Below the pieces are notes generated by a model. The model had not been told where the DNA came from. It saw only the letters and a program-made list of their open reading frames with translations, and made no database searches. The translations under genes and the position numbers were made by a program. Below are positions 8,701 to 16,427 of a stretch of 64,000 nucleotides of DNA, piece after piece. This DNA comes from Rhizobium leguminosarum bv. trifolii WSM1325. Lineage in GTDB: Bacteria > Pseudomonadota > Alphaproteobacteria > Rhizobiales > Rhizobiaceae. Position 1 is the stretch's first letter. The number at the start of each line of letters is the position of its first letter. The stretch is from positions 4,192,501-4,256,500 of the forward strand of contig CP001622.1 of the NCBI GenBank assembly GCA_000023185.1, given 5' to 3'.

Positions 8701-9026
8701 GTCAGGAAGAACAGCGCGTAGAGCGCCAGCAGCACGACGGTCGAGAACATCATGAAGCTGACGAGGATGGCGGCAAAACCTCGCCGGCGGCGCGCGTCGA
8801 AGCCTTCCGCCGAAAGTTGCGGCAATGTCTTCAGCAGCGTGATGCTGGAGCCGAGCTCGGCGATCGAGGCGCCGGTCACCACCAGCCAGAGCGAAAAGGC
8901 GACGATGCCGTTGGCTTCCGGCCCGAGCAACCGTGCGGTTATGATCGAGGAAACGAAGCCCGTCAGAAGCAGCAGCATGCCTGCCGCCCCGTTCATCACC
9001 GAGTTTGCGATAATACCCTTCGACAT
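5715..9026 (-). CDS. Polysaccharide flippase fused to two alpha/beta-hydrolase domains
   Basis: This is a single uninterrupted 1103-residue frame. Residues 1-485 form a Wzx/MATE-like polytopic membrane domain with about 12-14 hydrophobic segments. Residues 535-790 form a first alpha/beta hydrolase in which the nucleophile elbow reads A-Q-G-L-G-A (635-640), with Gly637 where Ser is expected. Residues 810-1103 form a second hydrolase with elbow G-R-C-S-G-G, giving Cys921 as likely nucleophile, plus Asp in Y-S-E-G-D-V-G-L-D (1049 or 1053) and His1082 in D-A-D-H-N-L. The predicted role is export of a lipid-linked saccharide coupled to acyl transfer or hydrolysis at the membrane. It is the last gene of the operon that begins with the carrier protein. 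Confidence 0.85.
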   Translation of the reverse strand: MSKGIIANSVMNGAAGMLLLLTGFVSSIITARLLGPEANGIVAFSLWLVVTGASIAELGSSITLLKTLPQLSAEGFDARRRRGFAAILVSFMMFSTVVLLALYALFFLTSEKMHWADTAPSVALVTGVLFFVQAIGSFVKFYLIGEKKLGAFFKLTVAVSIVQLAGVAVGAVFYGVEGVLVGYALGQLVLFFATLPILLARRDWCGVSLKYLASSSVILSIQFIIDSIFLNRLELLFLQQFWSVEMVGYYAVGLSIANIALQLPIQMTGSLLPYYSERRHSSDDSTLPVEVFTAVTRSMAYIVLPMSLGLAAISSELVLVVFGEAFRRSGTVVALLALVAPAYTFMQILSLYLLSMDRARSRLNISVIGGLLMVAGCLLIVPRLAAEGAALVRILVFVAMSVMMIRQTGFGSQLSGLYASLTKVTLASVLCACGAISVLEFVHGPAGLVGAIIAGAFAYFAALRVLRAVPGEDVEVMRSILEKMPSLLRRPVGQAINFIAPRLPGDPDRAKVAPGEFSLEPAEGAGRSAALPVVFDGTIGLFMPENPLAKKRSAAVLFVSPWGFEEMCSRKFFRVAAEHFSDIGVPSLRFDYRGTGDALNFDALPARLETWEDSIRAAADKLKSLSGCDRIILIAQGLGATLAHRVGSSIEGVDSLVMLAPVLSGRAYLRELNMWSKIIDADLGLGKEHVQTTKVQIAGLVMPEEIAAELGKLNITSPQGLATSRYLILERPAKADDTGFADALKALGADVEQKAFEGYDELATNPLFAKTPMAVVGLLTTWLETTTTQTSAAHSPAAIDNPLLAGDDFAETPVRFGSHNHLVGVVSRPLGEIKGNAVLFLSTAYDRHAGWGRTTVDMARELARQGVVSLRFDSANVGDSPPRPDAPEQVLYSDTQTGDAVAALDLLESVVAGPVMVAGRCSGGYVAFRAGVADERLKAVVSINPFVYYWDPDMPVRREHVVSVPRSLDDYSQRLARLDTLKRLLRGQVDVVSALQNIVIAAGRRLSPWIAPVLELLPDRRHIAREVRHSFALFGKRKVPLTLIYSEGDVGLDHVYFHFGPRGARLSRYPNVRLLMLPDADHNLTPPQSRKFVLDEIIRLARA

Positions 9027-9114
9027 CTGTCCATCCGTCAGGATCGGCCTACCGCCGCATACCTGCCATCTCTAATGCGAAAATGTTAAAATAAAGCGGA
9101 GTGACGACGTCACC

Positions 9115-10293
9115 TTAGGCGGTCTGCATCGCCTCCAGCGCCTTGAGCGCCTTGTCATAGCTGTTCTCGGCGAGGTAGCGCAGCAGGAACTCCCGCGCCT
9201 TCTCGGCCTTCTCACGCGCTCGCTCAGGCGCGAGGAAGATATCCTTCAGATGCCCGGCTGCTGCCTCGGGTGAGGGATCGGCCCAGACCGCGCCTTCGAG
9301 CCCGGCAAATTCGGGATGGGTATCGACCACCGGAATGAGGGGAGAGGCAACCAGCCAGCTATTGTCGGGATCGCAGAAATCCACCGTGCCCGACCAGGCC
9401 GTGGAAACGACCGGCGTACGCTGCATGATCGCCTCGGCCACCGTCAGCCCGAAACCCTCGGAACGATGCAGCGAAAGATAGGCGTCGGAACAGCGGATCA
9501 GGCCGTTGATCTCGGAGTCCGACAGCCTGTCGGTGACGATCCTGATCCGGCTGTCGCCAGCGACCGAGCCGATCAGTTCTCGCAGGCCTTCATCCTTGTC
9601 GATATTGCCGCTGGCCTTCATCAACAGGAAGGCGCTGGGGCATTCGGCGGCAAATATCCTGAAGGCCTCGATGACGGCCTGCGGATTCTTCCGGTTGATC
9701 GAGGACCCGGCGCTGAAGATGAAGCTGACGAGAAACGCGTCTTCCTCGATGCCGAATTTCTGGCGCATTCCTTCGGTCGCCGGCTTCTCGGTGACGGGAT
9801 GCGGAACGACGATGACCGGTGCCGCAGTGAGGGGCGCAATCGCCCGCCTGGTGAATTCCGACGGCACGAAGACGGCATTCATGTAATGCATCGCATTGCG
9901 CCACTCCGCCGGCACGACTTCGAGCTCCCAGGCGAAATAGCCGATGTTGAAAGCGCGGGTGAAATTCGCAACGCCCTTCTTCAGGATCGCGCGCGGCAGC
10001 ATCGGCGGATTGAGATGCCAGATCCGGCTCCCCGCGGGTTCGGCGGAGAGATGCGACGGTGTCCATCCGGCGAAGGAATTCTCGTCAGGATGCGTGCTGA
10101 CGTCGGAGAGCGAAATCGCCCGCCCAGCTTCCGTCAATGCGCCGGCGCAGAGCCTTGCCGATTCGCCAACGCCGACCGCCATCGAGAGATAGCCGACGAT
10201 TTCCACCGGCCTGCGCGGATTGAAGGCAAGACGCGACCGCGGGATCAGCCGCTGCAGAACATGGGCGCGCAGAAAGCGGTATATCGTTCTCAA
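9115..10293 (-). CDS. Glycosyltransferase, GT-B fold
   Basis: This 392-residue glycosyltransferase has an N-terminal G-Y-L-S-M-A-V-G-V-G-E-S loop and a C-terminal donor-site signature E-G-F-G-L-T-V-A-E-A-I-M-Q. The frame opens at TTG with a GAAAGAG about seven bases upstream; no ATG occurs before residue 38, which is already inside the fold, so a TTG start is the best reading. The gene lies 45 nt after the GH2 gene and 88 nt before the flippase fusion, all on the minus strand. It probably transfers a hexose to the polysaccharide or glycolipid moved by the flippase. Donor and acceptor are unknown. Confidence 0.85.
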   Translation of the reverse strand: MRTIYRFLRAHVLQRLIPRSRLAFNPRRPVEIVGYLSMAVGVGESARLCAGALTEAGRAISLSDVSTHPDENSFAGWTPSHLSAEPAGSRIWHLNPPMLPRAILKKGVANFTRAFNIGYFAWELEVVPAEWRNAMHYMNAVFVPSEFTRRAIAPLTAAPVIVVPHPVTEKPATEGMRQKFGIEEDAFLVSFIFSAGSSINRKNPQAVIEAFRIFAAECPSAFLLMKASGNIDKDEGLRELIGSVAGDSRIRIVTDRLSDSEINGLIRCSDAYLSLHRSEGFGLTVAEAIMQRTPVVSTAWSGTVDFCDPDNSWLVASPLIPVVDTHPEFAGLEGAVWADPSPEAAAGHLKDIFLAPERAREKAEKAREFLLRYLAENSYDKALKALEAMQTA

Positions 10294-10338
10294 ATCACGC
10301 TCTTTCCCAATGGATCGGCATCATCCTTCGCAGGGGCG

Positions 10339-12819
10339 TCAGCCCTCGATTGCGACACGATGCGAACTGCCTAGACTTCTGATCTCGCCCGCAGGCGGAG
10401 TATCGCTTTCCACGCCGGACAGCGCGTGGAGCTGCACACGCCGCATCGCGCCGGGGGCAAGGTGGAACCAGTCGTCGTCGGCCCGATAGCCTTCGACGTC
10501 GATATGCACCGATTGCGCCAGCCGGTCGGTCCTGAGATCGACGAACCAGTCGTCGCCGTCTCTGGTGAATGATGCTTCGATCCCTGCGTCATGCAGCGCC
10601 TTCCCCCGTCCGCACGGGAAGTGGAAGCTCTCTGCGAGAATGGCGCCGTCTGCCAGCGAGCGCAGGCGCGCCACACTGGCATCATGCGCCGGCGGCCCGA
10701 AACGGAAGGCATAGGTCGTATCGAAGAAGGCGCCGAACAGCGCGGTGCAGGCAAGACGCTCCGTGTCTCTTGCCGCCAGCTTGAAGGCCCTGCTGCCGCT
10801 GACGACCTGCTGTTTTCCGCCGCGCAGGCAGACGACCTCGAGCTCCACGTCAAGCGCGGCATCCGTCTCGTTGACGACATGCACGTCGAGACCGTTCGTT
10901 CCCTCGTCGGTGAAGACCACTTGCACCGGCCGGAATGCACGGCGCATCGCATACCAGACAGGCTTCGGCTCTCCGGTGGAATCGATCACTCCCCAGCCGG
11001 GACCGGGCAACAGGTCCTGCAGCGTCCAGACGAGTGCGCCGTTGCAGGCGGAGCCCTTGCGCCGCCATTCGGCAAAAGTCTCCTCGATCACCTCGCCGGT
11101 AACGGCGCGGGAGAGATCGAGATAGCGTTCCGGATCTTCGCGGCGCAGCTCAGCCGGATCGAAACCGTAGAGAAGCTGCAGGTAGAAATCGCGAACATCC
11201 TCGAAATCCCACGATGCGCTGCGGTCGCGGGGCACGCGGGCCTTCCACAGCGGACTGTGGACGGCGGGCACATCGAGATGACGCTGCAGCGTCCTTTGCT
11301 GCGGCACATGCGCGAAGGCGAGGCTTTCGGAGGCAAAACGCACATCGGCGCGGCGCGCATCGGCAATTGGCCGCATATAGGCGCCGACGCCGTAATAATG
11401 GGCAATACCGGCATTCGGCGAAAAGGGCATCGCTCCGCCATAGGGCGAGTTCGGCACATAGGGCACATCGGGGCGCATGCGCGCGACGACCGCCGGGATG
11501 ATTTCATCGGTGACCGGCCCGCTCCAGAATTCCGCCGGCAGGCCGAGCATTGCCGCCTGCTGGTGGACTTCGCTGCCGCCGCAGAGCGCGGCCAACGAAG
11601 GCGACGCCTGCACGCCGTGGAGGAATTCCTCGACCTCCGCATGCACGTGACCAAGAAAAGCCTTGTCGTTGCGTGGATAATCAAAATTGGCGAACATGAA
11701 GTCCTGCCAGACGAGCAGACCGAGCTCGTCGCAGAGTGCGAAGAAATCAGGCGTTTCGTAGGCCATGGTGCCGCCGATGCGGATCATGTTCATGCCGCCT
11801 GCAGCGGCAAGCCGCAGGAGCGGCTCATAATCCGCCCGCCCGCCCGGCAATCGCACGATATCGGCCGTCGTCCACACGGCACCACGGCAGAAGATGCGTT
11901 CGCCGTTGACGAGAAGCGCGAAGTCGTCGCCATCGGCACCACGGTCGACGTCGATACGTCGAAAGCCGGTCCTGCCGAGCGGATATTCCACCCCGTCCGA
12001 AACCAGTGTCAGCGCGTAGAGACGCGGAGCACCATGCGTATGCGGCCACCAGGCCTCGATGTCGGAAAGCTTGAGGATAGCCGAGTAATGACTGTCGCCG
12101 ACCTTCTCGAAGGGCTGCTCCATCCCGCCGCAGCGCAGCAGCATCGCCGGATCCTCGGCATTGCTATGCAGGGACACGCTGAGACGGCCGACGCCACTCT
12201 CCTCCAATACGGCGCGGATGGAGACATTGTCGATCGAGACGGGATGACGCCGCACCATCGAAATCGGCCGCCATGGCCCGACGGCATGGATATCGGGGCA
12301 CCAGCCCGGCATATGGCCGAGCAGCGTCGTGCGGAAATTCTTCAAGCCCGCCGGCGTGATCATCTGCGGCCGCCAGCGCGCGCGCGGGCCTGGCTCCGAC
12401 AGGCGGGGCCCAAGCGCCCGGAAGCACAGCGCCAGTTCGTCGCCGCCCGAAAGCGTCACCGGAATCTCGTGCGCCGTGAACATGCTCTCGGAAAACAGGA
12501 TTTCCTGGCCGTTCAGGAAGACATGGCAGAGCGTTGCCAGCCCTGCGAAACGCAGGATCGCGTCGCCGGGCTCGGCATCGAAAAGCCGGCAGAGATACCA
12601 GGCATCCCGCGTGTTCAGCGGCTCGGGATTTTCCCGGTCGAAGAGCCCGGCTTTTTCGAGCGCGGCGGCGACGGTGCCGGGAACGGGTGCTGGAATGAAT
12701 TGTGCGGAGAGCGGGATGTCGTGCGGCACGGCGCAGGCGCCCGGCTCCGTCAGGATCAGGTTCCAGCCTTCGGAAAGTAGACTTTCCTCGGCACCGATGC
12801 TCGCCAAACGCCCCCGCAT
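10339..12819 (-). CDS. Glycoside hydrolase family 2, beta-mannosidase-like
   Basis: This 826-residue protein has the GH2 order: jelly-roll sugar-binding domain (about 15-195), immunoglobulin-like domain (200-295), TIM-barrel core (300-600) and C-terminal beta domains. Candidate catalytic residues are Glu417 in G-G-S-E-V-H-Q-Q (acid/base) and Glu498 in F-A-S-E-S-L-A-F (nucleophile, resembling S-E-F-G-F of beta-mannosidases). The canonical Asn before the acid/base Glu is replaced by Ser. There is no signal peptide, so it should act in the cytoplasm, which is unusual for a scavenging mannosidase. The ATG at 12819 has GGAG eight bases upstream. It is embedded in the carrier-protein operon and may trim or transglycosylate an intermediate. 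Confidence 0.85.
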   Translation of the reverse strand: MRGRLASIGAEESLLSEGWNLILTEPGACAVPHDIPLSAQFIPAPVPGTVAAALEKAGLFDRENPEPLNTRDAWYLCRLFDAEPGDAILRFAGLATLCHVFLNGQEILFSESMFTAHEIPVTLSGGDELALCFRALGPRLSEPGPRARWRPQMITPAGLKNFRTTLLGHMPGWCPDIHAVGPWRPISMVRRHPVSIDNVSIRAVLEESGVGRLSVSLHSNAEDPAMLLRCGGMEQPFEKVGDSHYSAILKLSDIEAWWPHTHGAPRLYALTLVSDGVEYPLGRTGFRRIDVDRGADGDDFALLVNGERIFCRGAVWTTADIVRLPGGRADYEPLLRLAAAGGMNMIRIGGTMAYETPDFFALCDELGLLVWQDFMFANFDYPRNDKAFLGHVHAEVEEFLHGVQASPSLAALCGGSEVHQQAAMLGLPAEFWSGPVTDEIIPAVVARMRPDVPYVPNSPYGGAMPFSPNAGIAHYYGVGAYMRPIADARRADVRFASESLAFAHVPQQRTLQRHLDVPAVHSPLWKARVPRDRSASWDFEDVRDFYLQLLYGFDPAELRREDPERYLDLSRAVTGEVIEETFAEWRRKGSACNGALVWTLQDLLPGPGWGVIDSTGEPKPVWYAMRRAFRPVQVVFTDEGTNGLDVHVVNETDAALDVELEVVCLRGGKQQVVSGSRAFKLAARDTERLACTALFGAFFDTTYAFRFGPPAHDASVARLRSLADGAILAESFHFPCGRGKALHDAGIEASFTRDGDDWFVDLRTDRLAQSVHIDVEGYRADDDWFHLAPGAMRRVQLHALSGVESDTPPAGEIRSLGSSHRVAIEG

Positions 12820-12835
12820 GGTCAGATCTCCGGCC

Positions 12836-13810
12836 TCAGATTCGCCCCGCAAGCGACGCCATCATGGAATCCCATGCATCGGCGGCCGGATCAAGTGCTG
12901 CCTGCAACGGCTCGAACTTCCTGCGGGTGACGGCGCGGGCAAGCTGGAACTGCACCGATTTCGCCACCTCCGAAATACGCCCGGCATGCTCGGCGGCAGC
13001 CGCGAATTCACCAGGGGAAAGCCAGGCGAGGTAATCGGCCGCCAGCTCGAAATTGGCGCCCACCTGGCGAAGCGTGTTGAAGGCGTATTTATGGAAGAAG
13101 CCGAACGGCCGTTCCGCCACCGCTTCGACCTGTTGCGGAAAGACGCTGGCAAAGGCGCGGATCGGGTTTTCGCGGGGACGCCGGGCAAAATGAAAACCGG
13201 CAAGTCGCCGCGCGGTCGCGCGCAGATGCGCGTCGTCTGCCGGCCTTTCCGGGAATCGTGCAAATTCCGTATAGGGCAGAAACGGCGCGTCGTTTTCCGT
13301 CAGATGCAGCTGAAACAGCCCGTCGAAATCCTCGCCTTCGAGACGGAAATAACCGGCATTGTGGAAATAATCGACGCGCTTGGCCGCAACATCCAGCCGG
13401 TTGATCGCAACCGTCGTCTTGCCGTGCTCCTGCCGGTAGGCGGTGCCGCGCGTATCCGGCATGTAGAAAGAATCCATTTCGATCAGGCAAAGGCGGGCAC
13501 GCGCGATCTGAACCTCGACATGGCGTTCGACACGGTCGTAGATGGCAAGCTCAGTCGCACGAATGCCGTAGAGCGCTTCGAGATCCTCGAGCGGCACCTT
13601 GAAGAAGGTGAACTGGTCGCCCTCGAAATCCTGCGTCAGGGTAAAACCCAGCATCGCCTCTGGCGCAACGCCTGATGTCGCCAGAACCTCGATCCAGAGA
13701 TCGACATAACAATTGGTTTCCGGCCAGGCGCGCTCGCCGGAATGCAGCGCATGCGCCCGGTAGGTTTCCGGGTCGATTCCCGAAAATACCCCCGAAAATA
13801 ACGACGTCAT
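12836..13810 (-). CDS. DUF1839 family protein, candidate aminoacyl/acyl transferase
   Basis: This 324-residue protein matches the uncharacterised DUF1839 family found beside amino acid:carrier-protein ligases. It has no signal peptide or membrane segment. Residues that could form a cysteine-type active site are Cys34 in E-T-N-C-Y-V-D, His129 in Q-E-H-G-K and Asp147/His150/Asn151 in D-Y-F-H-N-A-G-Y-F. This arrangement would suit a transferase that takes the acyl group from a carrier protein, but that is inference. The ATG at 13810 lies 8 nt after the ligase stop; the open frame extends into the ligase gene. The downstream GH2 start is 16 nt beyond this stop, so translation is probably coupled. 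Confidence 0.8.
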   Translation of the reverse strand: MTSLFSGVFSGIDPETYRAHALHSGERAWPETNCYVDLWIEVLATSGVAPEAMLGFTLTQDFEGDQFTFFKVPLEDLEALYGIRATELAIYDRVERHVEVQIARARLCLIEMDSFYMPDTRGTAYRQEHGKTTVAINRLDVAAKRVDYFHNAGYFRLEGEDFDGLFQLHLTENDAPFLPYTEFARFPERPADDAHLRATARRLAGFHFARRPRENPIRAFASVFPQQVEAVAERPFGFFHKYAFNTLRQVGANFELAADYLAWLSPGEFAAAAEHAGRISEVAKSVQFQLARAVTRRKFEPLQAALDPAADAWDSMMASLAGRI

Positions 13811-13818
13811 CGATTTGC

Positions 13819-14727
13819 TCAGCCCCACAGCGCTTTCCGTACGCTGGCCGGCCATTGCTTCACATCGAGCCCGTGATGATGGAAGAGGGCAAGGGCGATG
13901 CGCTCCAGTCCGAAGCCGACGCAGGCGGTGTGCGCGACACTGCCGTCTTCGAGATTGAGACCCCATTTCGTGCCGAAGGCATCCTGATGGTAGTTGAAGC
14001 TCATGCAGGCGGTCGGGTTGGCAGCCGAGGTGATCGGGATCAGAAGCTCGAACTTCAGGTTCTGGTCGCGCTGATTATTGGCGAGCATCTTGCCGGCGCG
14101 GCCGAAGAACGGATCATTGGCAACGTCGATCGTCACCTCGAGGCCCACGGCCTTCATCATCTCGACGCCGCGATCCATCCAGCGCTGGCGGAAGTCGGTA
14201 ACGTGCAGCTCTGTGCCCATGCACACATATTCGCGCATGCGGAACAGCTGCTGGCGGGCAGGATCTTTCGACGGCTCATGGCGGAAGCAATAGGATTGCA
14301 GGTCGAAGAGGCCGCCGGTCTTCGGCAGGTTGCCGCGCTTGGCGATCGTCGGATAAAGCGGATAGCAGGCAGCCGGCGTCAGCACGATGTCGGTCGCCTC
14401 CTGCCCCTTGGTCCAGTCTTCGCCGACTTCCATGCATTGCAGCAGGCTGACATGATCGAGCTCGCTGCCGCAGAAGCTGTGCACCGTGCCGGCGAGCTGC
14501 GGAAAGCTCTTCATGTAGCCGCTCTTCTCGAAGAAGGCGCGGTTCATGCCGGGCGGAAAGCGCATGGCTTCGGCACCATCGGCGCCGCCGAACGTGTCGA
14601 TCAGGCGCTCGAAGGCAGCGATCACGTCTTCGAACTGGCCGCTGCGGCCGTAGAGCCCGTCGATGCCGGTATCGATCAGCAGACCGGATTCGAAAAGCCG
14701 GTCCAGAAACGAGGTCTGCATATCCAT
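13819..14727 (-). CDS. Amino acid:[carrier protein] ligase (truncated class II SerRS homologue)
   Basis: This 302-residue protein is a class II aminoacyl-tRNA-synthetase catalytic core without a tRNA-binding arm. Motif 2 is seen in [10 protein letters not shown] with the following F-R-M-R-E-Y, and motif 3 in [10 protein letters not shown]. The zinc ligands known from the Bradyrhizobium enzymes are conserved with identical spacing (Cys121, Glu166, Cys269). Characterised homologues activate glycine or alanine and load it on the phosphopantetheine of a separate carrier protein, not on tRNA. The carrier gene is two genes upstream. The ATG at 14727 has GGGGTGA five bases upstream; a GTG at 14736 overlapping the previous stop is the alternative start. 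Confidence 0.92.
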   Translation of the reverse strand: MDMQTSFLDRLFESGLLIDTGIDGLYGRSGQFEDVIAAFERLIDTFGGADGAEAMRFPPGMNRAFFEKSGYMKSFPQLAGTVHSFCGSELDHVSLLQCMEVGEDWTKGQEATDIVLTPAACYPLYPTIAKRGNLPKTGGLFDLQSYCFRHEPSKDPARQQLFRMREYVCMGTELHVTDFRQRWMDRGVEMMKAVGLEVTIDVANDPFFGRAGKMLANNQRDQNLKFELLIPITSAANPTACMSFNYHQDAFGTKWGLNLEDGSVAHTACVGFGLERIALALFHHHGLDVKQWPASVRKALWG

Positions 14728-14732
14728 GACTG

Positions 14733-15914
14733 TCACCCCAGTAGGCTAGTGTCCTGCTTATGGACAAGAAGCATGCTCGACGTGTTGCCGAGGATGCGGT
14801 CATTCGAAATCATGAGCTGTGCGGAATGCGCGTCGCGCAGATGGCGTCCGAGGCTGAAGGGCGTGCCGTTCTTGTAGCCCATGATGCCGCAGATCAGCAT
14901 GGCATGGTTGACGATTTCCAGGATCATCTCGGACGAGGCGATCTTGACGTTGTTCATCGCCACCGCAAATCCCATCGAAGACAGCCTGTCGGCATCGGCC
15001 TTGGCATCCTCATAGGCCTTGAGGCCGGCAACCACGTTGGATTTCACCATCTGCAGCAGGTTCGAAACCTCGGCGAGGCGTAGCGCGCCCGGCGGCTGGG
15101 CATCCGGCGCCTTGCGGGCGGCAGCACGCACGAAAGCCTGGGCGCGCACAACGGCGTCGACGGCGATGCCGTACCAGACGCCGCTCCATAAGAGGTGCGA
15201 GGAGGCAAGCATGGACTGCGCCGCGATCTCCGCGAAAGGCTTCGGCAGGATCTGGCAAGCCGGCGCTTCGCCCTTGAACAGGAAGCCGTCGGAGCAAGTG
15301 CCGCGCATGCCGAGCGTATTCCAGACATGCGTTTTCTCGAGCGTGTACTGGTCCTTGAGGAAGGCCGTCAGCACCTGATCGGAGGAAGCCGCCTGCGCGT
15401 GGGCACGCGAGGTGATAAGGATGGCGTCGGCGTGCGAGCCATAGGAAATGACAGTCGCATCCTTTTCGAGGCGGCACGTGTCGCCATCGACCTCGACCGC
15501 GCAGATGCTGTTGCGCAGATTTCCGCCGATACCGCCTTCGGTGGTGGCGGATGCGATCAGCAGCTGTTCGGCGGCGATGCGGCGCATGAAGCTGCGATGC
15601 CATTCGCTGTCGGCGCCGTGTTCAACGAGGCTCGACAGCTTGATATGGTGCATGGCGAAGACCATGGCGCTCGCGGCGCAGGCCTGGCCGAGCATCGAGC
15701 ACAATTCGGCGATCTCGGTGATCGAGGCGGATTCGCCGCCGAAATGGCGCGGCACCTGGATGCCGAGCAGCCTTTCGGCCTTCATCGCGTCCACGGCTTC
15801 CCTGGGGAAACGGGCTTCGGCGTCGACGGCATCGGCGTGTTTCGCCGCGATTTCAGCAACGCGGGCCACCCTTGCAACAAGACCGTCCTGCATGATCTTG
15901 ACGGGGAAATTCAT
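14733..15914 (-). CDS. Acyl-CoA dehydrogenase homologue of the carrier-protein operon
   Basis: This 393-residue flavoprotein has the acyl-CoA dehydrogenase layout: N-terminal helical domain (1-120), central beta domain with the [10 protein letters not shown] segment (about 130-230), and C-terminal helical domain. Its start codon overlaps the carrier-protein stop by one base (TGATG), implying translational coupling. In the C-terminal region, where catalytic dehydrogenases carry Y-E-G-T, this protein reads R-I-L-G-N-T-S, so the usual base Glu seems to be missing. It may oxidise an aminoacyl thioester on the carrier, or only bind it. Homologues act on carrier-bound amino acids in pyrrole-forming pathways, which is the precedent for this idea. 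Confidence 0.85.
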   Translation of the reverse strand: MNFPVKIMQDGLVARVARVAEIAAKHADAVDAEARFPREAVDAMKAERLLGIQVPRHFGGESASITEIAELCSMLGQACAASAMVFAMHHIKLSSLVEHGADSEWHRSFMRRIAAEQLLIASATTEGGIGGNLRNSICAVEVDGDTCRLEKDATVISYGSHADAILITSRAHAQAASSDQVLTAFLKDQYTLEKTHVWNTLGMRGTCSDGFLFKGEAPACQILPKPFAEIAAQSMLASSHLLWSGVWYGIAVDAVVRAQAFVRAAARKAPDAQPPGALRLAEVSNLLQMVKSNVVAGLKAYEDAKADADRLSSMGFAVAMNNVKIASSEMILEIVNHAMLICGIMGYKNGTPFSLGRHLRDAHSAQLMISNDRILGNTSSMLLVHKQDTSLLG

Positions 15915-16165
15915 CAGGCGACCTTCCGGCTGTCCCGGATGAGATCGACGGTCCTGGCGATGGCCGAGATGCTCGCGAAGGATTTGCGGTTGAGGAGATT
16001 GTCGGGAAATTCGATGTCGAAGGCCTCTTCGATGCCAAGCATTAACTGCACAGAAGCAAAGGACGTCAAACCTGCCGCATAAAGATCGGCGTCGTCGGCG
16101 ACCTGGTCGATCGACCCAGGAAGCTTGCCGAATTTGGCTACGAGGTCGCGGATTGCCTTATTCAT
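15914..16165 (-). CDS. Dedicated acyl/aminoacyl carrier protein
   Basis: This 83-residue four-helix carrier protein has its phosphopantetheine attachment serine at Ser35 in A-G-L-T-S-F-A-S-V-Q-L-M. The usual D-S-L is replaced by T-S-F, which separates it from fatty-acid AcpP and matches the carriers associated with amino acid:carrier-protein ligases. A GGAG lies seven bases upstream of the ATG. It is the first gene of the minus-strand operon that continues with the dehydrogenase, ligase, DUF1839, GH2, glycosyltransferase and flippase genes, and it should be the substrate of the ligase two genes downstream. Confidence 0.92.
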   Translation of the reverse strand: MNKAIRDLVAKFGKLPGSIDQVADDADLYAAGLTSFASVQLMLGIEEAFDIEFPDNLLNRKSFASISAIARTVDLIRDSRKVA

Positions 16166-16233
16166 CCCATCACTCCAAGATTCTCATGATCCCGAACCGG
16201 CGTTCATCGCCTTGTCATGAGCGTTCTTTTAGT

Positions 16234-16254
16234 GCGGAAAACAGAACATTCCGC
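16234..16254. promoter_or_regulatory. Palindrome upstream of the carrier-protein operon
   Basis: Inverted repeat GCGGAA, 9-bp spacer, TTCCGC lies about 70 bp upstream of the carrier-protein start in an A+T-rich 262-bp gap. It is the only clear dyad there and could be the operator of the operon. No confident -35/-10 pair was found next to it. Confidence 0.35.
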
Positions 16255-16427
16255 TAATTTATTGAGTTAAATATGACTGAGGCTCATAGTTACGATTTTA
16301 GCGATCATTCCCGGATTGTCGTAAACAACCACATTATATCAATGACTTAAGATAATTTCGATACTGCGACACAGTCTGGTTTCTGGCGTGGAGAGTACAG
16401 AAATGACACGCAAACGCCGCGTTTGTC

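Noticed and set aside
8187..9089. 300-codon plus-strand frame opposite the flippase N-terminus
   Set aside because: Pure shadow of a hydrophobic membrane domain; composition is Asp/Gln/Gly/Arg rich and without motif.
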